From Chaetoderma sp. LZ-2023a (lineage: Eukaryota; Mollusca; Caudofoveata; Chaetodermatida; Chaetodermatidae), in the NCBI GenBank assembly GCA_034401795.1, contig CM067369.1, positions 186,672,742 to 186,736,741 of the forward strand: 64,000 nucleotides of DNA, written 5' to 3'. The position numbers and the translations under genes were made by a program. The notes beneath the pieces were generated by a model. It did no database searches, was not told the DNA's origin, and worked only from the letters and a program-made list of their open reading frames with translations. Numbering within the stretch: the first letter of the stretch is position 1; each line of letters opens with the position of its first letter. This document shows positions 13,415 through 25,360 of the stretch, in pieces.

Positions 13415-13545
13415 TCAAATGTATTTGATTGAAAGTTGTTGCTGCCTTAGGCAGCAATGAAAGTTGTTGCTGCCTAAGGCAGCAATGACTGCTGCTGCCT
13501 AAGGCAGCAATGAATTCCAGTCAAATTATTTTCTAAATCAACTCC
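13415..13545. repeat. Hairpin core with triplicated TTGCTGCC/GGCAGCAA palindrome
   Basis: The palindrome TTGCTGCCTNAGGCAGCAA occurs at 13439-13457 and 13466-13484, then as a CTGCTGCCTAAGGCAGCAA variant at about 13493-13511. The spacer ATGAAAG or ATGACTG separates them. Outer arms match the family (gattgaaag... and ...ccagtcaaatt). Confidence 0.8.
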
Positions 13546-13751
13546 AGCGCACCCTACCCCTGATGCTAACTTGGTGATTCAGCCAGATGTGCATGTGTTA
13601 AATGGATTGTGTGGTGGTGTTAAATAACCTGCTATAAAGACCACCTACCTGCCTTTAGAGACAATTTTCTTCAATCGTATTTAAACCTCTAGTAACCGTC
13701 TGACTGCTGAGTTTTTGCAGACAACATATTCCAAAGGTTACATCTCTGAAC

Positions 13752-13853
13752 CTGATAAATATTTTGAAAACAATTGGATTGAAAGTTGTTGGTGGCTAAG
13801 CCGCCAACAACTTTCAGTCGAATTGTTTTCAAAATATTCAACAAGTCAAGAGC
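13752..13853. repeat. Free-standing hairpin, MITE-core type
   Basis: A near-perfect inverted repeat with arms of about 47 bp (gataaatattttgaaaacaa ... ttgttttcaaaatattcaac) and apex GTTGGTGGCTAAGCCGCCAAC. It resembles the centre of the hairpin MITE but differs in sequence, with 'gattgaaagttg' in place of 'gactgggcgctg'. Confidence 0.82.
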
Positions 13854-15124
13854 TTTTGAAAATTTACATTATTGGCTGCACTGGCTTTCAACAGTGAGAC
13901 ACTTAAGAAACCAACTGTTGTTAGCACTGATATTATCTATTTTCGCTTAAACATTGTTCAAAATCACTAATCAAAAAGACAGTCCAGAGATTGTTGTCAA
14001 TATCTCGAAAACATTGGGCCTCTTGTTTCCATTTGGGATCGAATGAATTTTGATTCACAGATATTTCCATACAAAGGTAACTATGCGGGCGATGCGTTGG
14101 CCATTTTGGTGCTAGTTTGACTGGATGCTGTTGCTGCTTATGGCTGCAGCAGTGTCCGTTTAGAGTAGGTTCAGATTGGCCAACGGATTGGTTTGTTAAA
14201 ATAGTTAAATAATCAAAAGCCATACAATTTATACACTTGAATAATCATTTTAAATGCATGACGGAGTTAGCCCTATTAGTCATAATTGTGATGTCAGCCC
14301 CTGTTTTAGGTTTTTATTAGTAATTAGTAATATGCGTGCGCGTATGCGTGAGTGCTTATTGGTATTTTGTGTATATATTTACATTTTAAATATGGAGGGG
14401 AGATGATTATGCTTATGTATAAGTTTTGTGTTTGCTTAAGTGCTCTCACCTAAATGTATCATCTTCCGTTTTTATTTGTCATTGATTATTTTTGTAAATA
14501 CAGTGTGTTAATTATTTATTTTCAAAAAGGATATTGGCCTTTTTTGATTTAAAAATGCAACACAGAAACCTTCCCAGTGGTGTATAGCTATATTGAGAGA
14601 TAACCTCTTAGACACCAAATCCAATGTCTGATAAAGCAGTAATTCCACCTAAACAGAGAGCCCCCCCCCCCCCCACTCAAAGCCACTTCAAAATTTTATA
14701 GAAAAGTTTATTGACTATCATTTCACGCATCAGCGATGTTTTAGACCACATTTACTACATACTATGAGTAGAATCATGATGAGAATTTCTGAACACACTT
14801 TAAATAAATGTAGTTGATGCAAAGAAGTTTCTGTTAATCTTTTTAAAATATCTTATTGAAGCAGTTAATGTATAGCATGGCACATGCGTGACACAAGATT
14901 AGCTGTTTAGTTCATATCACATCAAAGCTATTACGTGTCGATAACATTGCTGATCCAATGTCTTTTTCCACATAGATTTTGATAGAGTATGTAATATAGG
15001 GACACATTTCTAGCTAAGCCCTGGTAATATGTGTGTATGGGATCTGACCATTGTACTGATGTCGATGCTGAATCATAATGCAAGTCTTTACCACGAAGTA
15101 ATTTAACATAAGCAGGGTGGTATT

Positions 15125-17232
15125 GTGAAACTTACCCACACGGAATTCAATGCAGCAGCATGGTAACAGCTGAAAAGCACAGGAGATAGACCATCTCCCT
15201 GCGTGAAGCCGATTGATGTCTCAAACTCTACAGACTTCACTTACTTGACTCGTACTCTCAGCTTGGTGTCTGCGTTGAGCCAATACGATGTCTGCGGAGC
15301 TGCGTCCAAGTTTGAAGCCACTTTGACATGATCGCGTGAAGTCATCATTCTTGTCTCGGATGTGGCATAGAGTAACATTGGATAGGATTCTCCGTATGCT
15401 GTTGAGGAGTTCAATGGGCCACAGATTGGCTGGGGTGGGGTGGTAAAGTGGTTTCTTGGGCTTTGGTAGTGCGATAAAGGTGCCTTGGCCTACAGCGTCC
15501 ATGGGAACATGGTGTATAAAATTATGTGCGTGATCGGTTTTGAGATAATGTCACTTGCATATTTGAATTTTTGGTGTTCGTAATGGCCTGCGGTCTCCTG
15601 AGAACAGGTTCAAGGGATCATCACCTTGGTGAGTGAACTGTTACTTAAACCATTCTCGATCGCCTCAGATTTGCCCTGGTCAATCCCGATAAAGTGTCCT
15701 TCAGAGTTGTGTACAGTGAGTGGTTGTGTGCAGGCAATAACTCTCAGGGCTCTGGCTGCCGAAGCATTTTGTGACAGTCATCCATGGCAGTGATTTCATC
15801 TGCTAGGGAGTATTCTTGTTGAATAGCAAGATTTTTTAAGCATTCGCTAATGTGGCGCAAAATGTTATTGCGTTTCCGGCATAGTTTGGTGCGGTCTTCA
15901 CTTTGGCCACTTTGATAGATGCGCAGCCATAACGCTTTTTGCTCTGCTGACAGTTTTACTAATAGAGGGTCGACAGTATACCTAGTCCGGTTGTTTTTTA
16001 GAACACCTATGGTGCTGGTAGCTGATGATACCATAGATTTCAGTATTTTGGTCAGGGCTTCGTTGGATCGGAGCTGATGTCAATGTTAGCTATTTGCTCC
16101 CTGATGGCCTTTTTTGTATGACATTTGGGTGTCAGTGTCGCTGATGAGCTTGGGCAGGCTGTGGGTGAGTCTAGCATCTTGCCTGGTATGGCGTTTATAC
16201 ATTAGGTTGAGATCGTTCATCTGAAGGCGTGCAATGACTGGCTTATGGTCAGAATTGAGGTCTGTACCTCTATAGGAGCGAGCATTCCGAAGCAGGGGTT
16301 TTGCTTACGTATTGCATAGTATGAGGTCTATTTGGTTGAGGACAGCTGTTGTAGTCTTAGAACCTTTTGGGGCTTTGTGATCAGCAATGTGTCCAGTCCA
16401 TGTTGTCCGGTGATGGCATGGGTGTTTGAAAGCCGTATTTGTGGCAAATAGGCCATTGCAACTAACGAATGTCACCAGTGCATCTCCATTGCTGGTGCAT
16501 GTGCCTTCTCCATACGATCCCAGGCATATGCCAAGTCCTGAACCTTTGTCCGCATTTCCGAGTTTACCCAGCTTGGAGTTGAAATCTCCACACACGAACA
16601 GTTGCCATCTAGCTGTAATTGTAATGGCGGAGCTCAGTTCTGCATAGAAGGAATCTAATATTGCTGGATTCTCTTTGGCGTTTTCGGTAGTTAGGCCATA
16701 TGCGTTGACAATGCAACACTTAGTGCTGGTGTGTTTTTGCGTAGGCATAGCCAAGTCAATGAATGCAATGCGATCACTGACGTATCTAAAGCTAATGACA
16801 TGGTCCAAGACCCTTGGTCGGATTACAAAGCCTAAACCCCGGTATGTGGCCTGTTTTTGCTCCATGAGTACTAGCTTATGGCCTGTCTGTAGTTGCTGCT
16901 CGGAGTGTTTGGTTACTTTAGTCTCTTGAATGTATGTGATATCGATGTTTTAGTGTTCACAGTCTGCACCTAAGGTTTGCCTCTTTGATGTTGCAATCAG
17001 ACCACATACATTCCACGTAGCTATGGTAAGCTCCTGGGAAGATTGCGTCGTCCGAGGATGTCGAGCACAGTTTCTTGTTTGAAGAAGGATAGACATAATT
17101 AGAGTTGCCTCTGCAGATGTCAGCCCGCAATCCTTGATGACTTCGTTTCCCAACAAAGTTGGTACTTACGGAGGCGACCGGCATATAGGTGTCATCTTTC
17201 GCCCCCATTACGTGTTCGTGTATGAACATATA
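15125..17232 (-). pseudogene. LINE with AP-endonuclease and partial reverse transcriptase, copy 2
   Basis: Reading from the right on the minus strand, an endonuclease/exonuclease/phosphatase domain begins with TIATWNVCGL near 17015. It continues with IQETK near 16925, GDFNSKLGKL near 16580, LNQIDLILCNT near 16310 and LNSDHKPV near 16255. The asparagine, glutamate, aspartate and histidine residues expected for this nuclease are visible. A linker follows (SAEQKALWLRIY, about 15930), then SLADEITAMDDCH (15795) and the RT start VGQGTFIALPKPKKP (about 15480) through CQSGFKLGRSSADIV (about 15310). The frame then jumps to ADTKLRVRVK, so the segment carrying motif A is deleted. It stops after GDGLSPVLF near 15160 and lacks the catalytic YADD box. 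Only two in-frame stops interrupt the endonuclease (about 16950 and 16303). Related to copy 1 at 0.9-2.0 kb. The clade is not certain. Confidence 0.85.
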
Positions 17233-17511
17233 TACTGGTGATTACCGGGAGCCTAATCAGACTTGTATGAAGCAAGAACTTTAAGCATGTATGGCCTCTA
17301 TTGTGTCAATGTATCTAAACGAAAGTTACTATTGCAAGGGGGAACCTTTCCCGTTATGTAATAGACCATTTGTACGGAAATGTTTCTGCAAAATATAACA
17401 CTGTTTTGTTGCAATGTTCTGTTTTCTGTTGATGATGATATCATCTAGTCCATCTGTCGTCTTATACTTGCTACAACACATCAATGATCGAGCTCTATGC
17501 AGAAGCCTGTC

Positions 17512-18240
17512 TTAAACGACCAGTTTGAGGACCAGCAAAGCGGGTTTACTCTTCACTGTGATAACCGCCATCATTGAGCGCATTGCAGCCCTGATAATAC
17601 AGGGTACTGACCCCAGTACTGAGCCAATACCGGGCCAGAAATCAGCAACCCCGTTGAAGAGACAACCTCTGTGGTACGGCAGGTCACTGGGCCAGTACTG
17701 AGCCAATACAGTGCCAATATGGCCCGGAATTGGCTCAGTACTGGCCCTGTAACCCGCCATATCACAGAGGTGGTCTCTTCAGCAAGGGTGCATGTTTCTG
17801 GAAATCTTTGACAAGGATGAGAATTTTGCTGTTATTAATAGTTGCCAAGTTATTAGCACTTCCATAACCACGTTATTGATCAGCAATTCCCGAGAGGAAA
17901 GCTGGTGATAACAAAGGTAGCAATTCTGAACTTTATGGCGCATTGATTCATTACATTCAATCTTCAGTTCTTGCGGTATGCACAATCTACATGCCTTATT
18001 GAGACACTTTGGTACTAAATATAAATTCCTATGACTAGTGATTCTTTGCCGTCAGAGAACGGCGGTCTTCACATAGCAGAAACTTTGTTTAGATGGTTAT
18101 GAGGGTATTTTGGACTTATCTGGTTGGAAAGCATATTGAATAGAGGGATCCGTTACTATTTATGCCCCACCCATTTCTAGCTAAGCTCAGCTCAGCTAAC
18201 TTTTGAAACTTGAATTCCAACAATCAAAATTTCAAGGTAA
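17512..18240. other. Unit 2 segment with internal inverted phrases
   Basis: No gene is supported. Non-coding unit sequence parallels 5010-5640 of unit 1. Between 17600 and 17770 the phrases 'actgagccaata' and 'ggccagtactgagccaat' are repeated, and 'agagacaacctctgtg' and 'cacagaggtggtctctt' form an inverted pair around them. Confidence 0.5.
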
Positions 18241-18701
18241 CAATATGCCTACAGGTAAGCTGTTGAGTAGTTTTAAAATTACTAAATTATAAATTCATAC
18301 AATTCATACTCTTTCGTGGAATACCTTTCTATTTTCATTACGGAGCTACATCATTTTGATTGTGACTTCAGCTTTGTGACGTATTTGCTTATGTTATGAC
18401 GCCATATACTTAAGTGACAGATCAGATTCCTCCATTGTATTTTAAGAGGCTATTCATACAGCTTTCTTGGTTACATGAATTTAAAATAATTCTCTTTCCA
18501 CGAGATAAATTTATTTAGCAAAAGGGCTATAATGTGAACGAAATTTTATGAACTGGTAATTGTTCATAAGAATATTTGAATGCATATTACTATAAGTTAC
18601 ATTCCCCTGTGAAATATAAATACACCGAACAACTTAACCATACATCACCACTCTCAGTAAATAAAGGTGAAGCTGGCCCAATTTATATTATGATGATAAT
18701 T

Positions 18702-18920
18702 CACCTTTCCAGAGTATGCATCTATCAATCTGACGTCATATGACGTCATAATCAGCTAAGTGGCGTGTACGATGACGTCATAATCATTACGTCATAAATA
18801 ATTCCATGTGGCCCGTCTTTAACTCTTAATAGTCCTACACGTTGTACGAAATGGCTCTACTATTTAATAAACATGCTGTTGAATATTTTGGAACTAATTT
18901 GACTGGGCGCTGTTGCTGCC
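18702..18920 (+). mobile_element. Hairpin MITE truncated exactly at its hairpin apex
   Basis: The left half is well preserved, starting CACCTTTCCAG with three TGACGTCA octamers between 18729 and 18782. It runs through the left hairpin arm to 'gctgttgctgcc' at 18920, where it stops. The next bases match unit 3 only from about 28433, while the sequence left of the MITE matches unit 3 at about 27090. The deletion therefore removed the right half of the MITE plus about 1.3 kb of flank. Confidence 0.8.
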
Positions 18921-19077
18921 CATCACTGAACATTATAAAGAATCATTGACCAAGATATTGTTTCACGAGTTTTTCATATACAGTAAGCGAACAAGGTGTA
19001 TGGATGCATGAGTGTTATTTATCAAAAGTAGATCACTGTCACTGTCATTTCACAGCTCAGTGAAAATTAAATAGATG

Positions 19078-20081
19078 GACCTTTCCAGTTTATCCATTCA
19101 TCATATAACGTCATAATAAACTACGTGACGTGTACGATGACGCCATAATCAATGGCGTCATGAATGACGTAGACAAATACGTCACGAACGCATAAATGGT
19201 GACGCACTAAGCGTTGTTGCACGAATTGTATGTCGTTACTATTTAATAATGATGCCATTGAATATTTTGAAACTAAATTGACTTGGCGCTGTTGATGCCA
19301 TATGCAGAAAATGCACCCAGTCAAATTAGTTTCAAAAGATTTAACAGCTTTCTCTTCTTGTTGTGTTCACATTTGACTATACATCTGAAGGTAGCACCAT
19401 GGATGGAGCTGGCTGTGTTAGCCAGGTTGTCTGTACCCCCGTTCAGCTTGTCATTGAGGTGTGGTGTTGATGGCCAGTAGCTCTTTCGCTGCTGATTGAA
19501 ATGTGGGCGATCCTGTAAGATGTGCTTAACTGTTTCTTGGCTAGTGCCACAGGCTATTGTACATGTGCGCACTCAGCCTACAGTGTCCTGAACGGACGTG
19601 TTCTCTTCTGGACAGCTGATTACGGATGGCTGCTGATTCATGTTCGGGATGCTCATCTCTCCATTTTTTCATTAATGCTTGATTGATCACGGTCTTAACC
19701 TCTTTGAGTGTGTAGCGATCATGGTGTTGTTCTTTAGTTGACTCCGCTTTTGCTAAAACGTCGGCTCCTTCATTTCGCGAAATATTACAATGAGATGGGA
19801 TTCATTGGAAGATAACAGTTCTGGCATTGAGTGACAATTGCTGCAACTTGTTAGTCAAATCAGTTAACTCCAAGCTTTGAGATTTGAGAGGTGATGATGA
19901 CTATATCTTAACCCTGTGATCGTTCGTCTGTTGTTAATACATCTGCTTTAACAGCTTATCTGTATAGTTTTCTGGAAATTGATAGTCAGGGAGTTCAGGG
20001 ATCGTTAGATCCCAAAACGAGCGAGGTGTGCGTGGAGCTTTACTAGAGATGGGCGGAGCATAGCAAAAACTGGAAAGGCCC
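19078..20081 (+). mobile_element. Hairpin MITE split by a nested LINE fragment
   Basis: The left part is 19078-19350, starting GACCTTTCCAGTTTATCC, with a somewhat decayed hairpin at about 19255-19350. The right part is 19947-20081 (cttatctgtatagttttctg ... aaaactggaaaggccc). ATG lies outside the left end and ATT outside the right end. Without the insert the element would be about 400 bp, the usual size for the family. Confidence 0.85.
19351..19946 (-). pseudogene. 5'-truncated LINE tail with RNase H remnant, nested in a MITE
   Basis: A 596 bp insert flanked by an 11 bp direct repeat TTTAACAGCTT (19340-19350 and 19947-19957). On the minus strand it reads an RNase H C-terminal signature, IPSHCNISRNEGADVLAKAE near 19800-19740. 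A helical stretch follows, then a C-terminal cysteine/histidine block, CGTSQETVKHILQDRPHF, at about 19550-19500. That block resembles the tail of RNase H-bearing LINEs. Frame and stop errors show it is dead. It could be the 3' end of the same family as the 15.1-17.2 kb copy, which cannot be shown because the two do not overlap. Confidence 0.82.
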
Positions 20082-21907
20082 ATTTTTGTCTAGTCTGTAT
20101 TGTCAAAGCTCTTCCATCTATTGTCACCAACTTGGAGTATTTGGTGCATCTTAAGTTACATATGTGATGTTTATCGGTCTTTCATGGGCAATTAAGTACA
20201 TGTCACGCATGTATGGCCAGAAGCTTTAATTAAGTGCTATGCAGATCAGCGGCAAGGAAATCGGGGTGGGGGAGGGGTTGGTTCTCTTGTTTTTAAAAGT
20301 GTTGTTTCTCAATCAGATTTGCTTGGACGTTGAGAGTTTGTATTAGCGTCAGCCATTTTCAGCACCCGCTGCTTAGTGCGCTTACTTGAAGACCAGTCGA
20401 TACTCGATAGGTGTTTGTTAATCTGGTAAAATGAGATGTGGCACAGAATCTCTTCTATCAAAACTGTATGTATGTGATATTTTCGCCAGAAATATTAGGA
20501 CATCGCTCAATTTTTTTTATTGATCCTTCGAATTCAGAATAATTCTATCATCTAGATCACTTCTTTTTTGTCATGGATGGGGTTAACCATTGACTATCAA
20601 ACATTGTGTACCAATCATCAAAAGATTGTCGGTTTAGTTAGCTAGTTTGGCAAGGATTGCCTTTATGTCAATCTTGTCACAATAATTAAGTCTCCAATGC
20701 ATAACTCTGTATAAAAGACACGCCTAGCAAGCAGGCCGGTAACCAACATCTTGTAGCAAGCTGTGCATAATCGTACACAACAAGGAGAAGCCCTGAGAAT
20801 GTCAAAGTACATTACTGCTCTGCCATTGTATCCCGCTACCCAAGGGGATGCCGATGGATAACAGATCACACATATCACACATGAACAAGGGAGATGTTGC
20901 AGAGAGCTGTTTACCGATCTAACCATTATTGACCAGAAATGGCATTCTTTATGATGCACGTTATATTCTTTGAATATTTTGAAACTAATTGAGCTATGCG
21001 CTGTTCCCAGTCGGAATATCTTCAAGATACTTAACAGCTCTCCAGTATTGTTGGCTTTAGATTGGGACTTGGATTTCGATGGTTAAAGGGCTAATTTTCA
21101 TTCACATGGATCTCCAACCACTATGAAGAGCCACACAAGATGATCAGAACGATTACCAAAATAAGAGGGTCGGTGGGGGTGGGGTTCTAATACACCCATC
21201 ATAATATACCAACCACAAGCATGGAAAACACACACTTTTTAATTATTTTAACAAATGCGTCTTAAATGTCATTCACGAGACAGAGAAGTTGTGTCATCAA
21301 AGACTATCTTAAATGTGTCCGTTGATTCTAATTTAGTGGAATTTTCTCTCACAAAAAGCTATCGCTCAATAGCGTATGTTTCGTTTTGCTTGCGGATGCC
21401 TGCGAAGGCTGAAAGTCTTGGCGTGATACAATGTATGTATGGTACTAGTACACTAGATGTGACTTAACAAGGACGGATGTACAGGTCAGGACCCACCCCT
21501 TGAAAATTAAAAGATATACGCAACTATAGAAAATCCATGATTACACAATGAATGTATGTCCAAATTAATCTCATTGTCGCTAAGACAAAGCTCGGATGTT
21601 GACCAGAACATTAATGGATCGAAAACCACATTTCCGCTTCTGTATTAGCCTACATTTATCAACGTCGGCATCGATCTATAGTAACTATGGCGGGTGTTTA
21701 CTAATGCATCCATCAAGTTAAAATCCCTAGCGCAGCTGTTATGATTTGATTAGCGCATGCATAATAGAATAATGTAATATTATGTAGTACAATTTTGTTA
21801 GGACTGCATGCGTCTATGTGAATTATCGACGTCCTTCGGTCAGAATTATCACCAGTGAAAGAGCAAAACTTATACAACATGGCTCTGTCGTCAGGAAACA
21901 AGCCGCC

Positions 21908-21910
<3 letters not shown>

Positions 21911-21983
<73 letters not shown>
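21911..21983. repeat. AAT microsatellite
   Basis: About 24 AAT units in unit 2, just left of 'ggtaatatttcctatagaat'. The unit 1 counterpart has no array at this side. Confidence 0.95.
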
Positions 21984-21984
<1 letters not shown>

Positions 21985-23419
21985 GTAATATTTCCTATAG
22001 AATCACCAATTGTTATTAGGCCTCTATCTTTCAGTATGTCGGCGGATTCATTAAATGGTTTGCATCATACATCACCAGCAGCCATTATTCTGTGAATGTT
22101 TGTCAGTAGAATATGTTGTCGCTGCTGAAGAAATTATACATAGGTATTATAGACTTATTAGTATATATGTCGATTTTTACAATGATCCAGACTTATGATA
22201 GATATTACGTTAGCCTGATTGGCCAGGTGAACCTGCCATACGTCTTTCAAAATATACGGCATAGCTGGTGCCGGTTTCAGGGTCAGAGTAGTTCAGAAAT
22301 AAGCTAACATGTTTTCAAAACAAACTAAATTGCACCGTTGAAAATTTTGAACATAAGGCAACAATGTCTTGCAATGTAATTATGTTCAAAATATTGAACA
22401 TAACATTTTTTACTATTCACCATATTTCTATTTTCGTTCTGGAAATATGTTACCTTATTTATGAGCTGTGCTGTGGTCTGGAAAATAACAATGGCTGTTC
22501 CATTTTCTAATAAATTATCATAACAAAATGTGGATATTCCATACACATCAAGCCATTTGATTGGTTATATCCGCGTAATCAGGAAACTCTACGACTAGAT
22601 GCTGGTAGGACTGCCGCTGCAGAAATGATTTGAGTAAGCACATTTTAGATAAATGCAATGCAACAATTCCAAATAGACTCAAAGTTATGTACTTTTAGTC
22701 AACTCCATAGGTGAAATTAGGGCAACATCTGTCACGAGGTAGCACCACATTGTACCACGCCAAGGATCACTGTCTTGCCATCGCAAGTTATAGGCATGCA
22801 TTTATTAAAAATCAAGATTGCATACTGGAGTATATATTGTTTGCTATGCAACTAGTACCAGTTACCTGAATAAAGAATTACTTTTGAACATAGAATTAAA
22901 TCTCTACCACTTCGGTAGTATTTGCCAGTGTAAAGTACAACATGTTATTCCATTCTGATGCCAAAATATGCCCAGGCCACCAGATCTGCTCTGAAAATGT
23001 ATGTCTATGAGCCAAAGAAATGTGTGTATAGTCTCATTATTTATTTGCTAAGTGGCAAAGTTCAGATTCTTATGCCAATATATTATATATATGGTGAGCT
23101 AAGATCACTACCAGTTCTCTCCTCCACAGCATAACCAAACGAGCATGGAAATTAATCAAGTTCCTTTCCCAATCCTATTTGGTATTGTGCACCCGAGTCT
23201 CTTTATTTTCAGAGTAAGTAATGGACTACCAGGGAACAAATGATTTATTTGCACAATGTCAACCTCTGGCTCAAAGGATAAAATAATTGTGTGTATATTG
23301 GATTGGGGATCAGATTATTCCTCACGCCATGCTTCGTATTAGGGCTGTAGACTTGTGTAACAGCTTTACCTTTCTTCTCATGAATTAGACAGAACAGATG
23401 TTAGCAAATTTATCTACTT

Positions 23420-25360
23420 TCGCCATGGCTGATAGTCGTGTTTTGTTAGTGGAATACTGCTCAATCCATTTGTTCAGTATTATAAATAAATTGCGTCATC
23501 TTTCACAAATGACAAGTGATCTTTTGTTTGCTAATACGTATTGACCACATATATTTTTGTCACACTGTACCTCGAAAAGAGCATCTTTGCTCGAGGTTTT
23601 AGGTAGAATCTTTCAAAATTCGTTGTATAATTTATAGTTTGCAAATTTGATTCGGGAATATATCTTTAAATCTGATGGGTGCCATTCTGACACCATTGAG
23701 CATTCCTTTATATTCGAAGAATTCCAAGATGATGCCAAATTAATGTCATTTTAGAGAGCTTCGTGTAAAATTCAGATTATTAGTTATATAGCTCAGTAAG
23801 GTTGAATTAATATGCATTAACATGCCAATATGGTGAATTATCAAGCCAGGAAATAGTTGATTAAATTTCCTTGCATGCTAGTCAAAGTAAATGACACGGT
23901 GCACATTTTGAATCTGCCAAGATTCTAAATGCATGGCCTTCAGAGACACATTGTGCTTTATATTTGAAAATGGAATAGATTTTATTTTAAAGTTTAATAA
24001 TTATGTTCAATTATTTACTATATACAAGTGCACAAACATGTGTATTTGCATGGGCACATATTATGAAGCCAGTCTATAATTGACACCGTTTTGGGTTCAG
24101 ATGGAGGTGATTATGTAAAATGTGTTACTGTAAGAGCACCTCTCTTCAAAAGCAAAAAAGCAATGATCATGTGTCCCTCGATGTTATTTAATATGACATA
24201 TAACATTTATTATGTTATGTGACCACTTGGATTTAGTGACTGTCATGTGATGCCCCATAATGTATCCATTATCAATACATTTGCCTGTATATATTATAAA
24301 TCGGCACACGACTCATAATTGTCATATTCACATTACCTATCACATTACCACATGTGCATATGTCACAAACATCTCTTGGCCTGCAAATTAATGGGCAATC
24401 GCGAAGGAAACCTTAATTTTCTTGACCATGTACCTTTTGACGGTAAGGTTAGCCAAAAACGTCCTCTGGTTTTGGTTAAGACGCTCTGACTGGTGTTAGT
24501 GCAACGCGCCTCTTTGGCAATCCATATCAAAAATCCCTAACGAATGCTCTTGTCATACCGCTGTTATCGTATGAGGATATTGATGTTGAGTGGAAGAGGT
24601 CGACAACGAATAGATCTTGTCTTGTTACTAAAAAGCTATTAAGAGTGCATGTGTTTGTAGGATGTTGTGGAAAGCGATCAGGTGGGATAGAATACTTATT
24701 ATGGGAGCTTAACATTGTATCTAGATTCTCACAAATTCTGGGAGCCACATTCGAGAATATTCGAGGCAATGAGGAATGGCTCTCATATACTGCAGGGGCA
24801 ACATTGACTCTACTTAGCAGGCATTCCAATGAATGTAGCACACCTACATATGTCTATTATTATTATTCCTACTATAGGTGCGATTAAACAATGTTTCATC
24901 GAAAGTTGATTATTTTGTCATTGATTATATAATTGAATGTAAAATAAAATAATCAAAACATCGAACTAATCCTCAAAATCGATTATTTATATTTAATCAA
25001 TATAGCTATTTATTGTAATTTCTATAATTTCAAATGATACAATTAAAAATTGGTCTAGGTGGTTGGGGCATATATAGGCCTAAATATGAAACAAAATCAC
25101 CACGCATGTCATATAAATAAAGTGAATCAGGAATTAATCGATAGCTAATAGACAAAAACCATTAAGTGCGTGTTTAAGTCATAGTCCTTAGCTTTTCGTG
25201 AGTGATCATAATTAAAGGTGTATGCAATACAGATGAATTTAAGGATTGATTGCGTCACTTCTGGACTATAGTAAGAATGCCAATATATTTACTGCTATCA
25301 TAAGAAGGCATTGCTGAGTATCACAATGAATGGACAGTGCTTGGCTTACAATAACACAAT
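23420..25360. other. Spacer between units 2 and 3, no gene recognised
   Basis: AT-rich sequence without convincing coding potential. Part of it (about 23420-23610) reappears inverted at 36470-37020. An open frame at 24645-24887 (plus) overlaps another at 24527-24841 (minus), and neither resembles a family known to me. Confidence 0.5.

Larger units (their letters stand above)
11190..23420 (+). repeat. Segmental repeat unit 2 (interrupted)
   Basis: This is the second copy of the segment that forms unit 1. It is interrupted by an extra block (about 11.4-14.55 kb), a LINE (15.1-17.23 kb), a truncated hairpin MITE (18.70-18.92 kb, with loss of about 1.3 kb of unit sequence) and another MITE (19.08-20.08 kb). 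After each interruption the match to unit 1 or 3 resumes in the same order. It joins unit 1 directly near 11,190 at a duplicated 'caacagcattaaatg' phrase. Unit similarity ends near 23,420. Confidence 0.7.
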
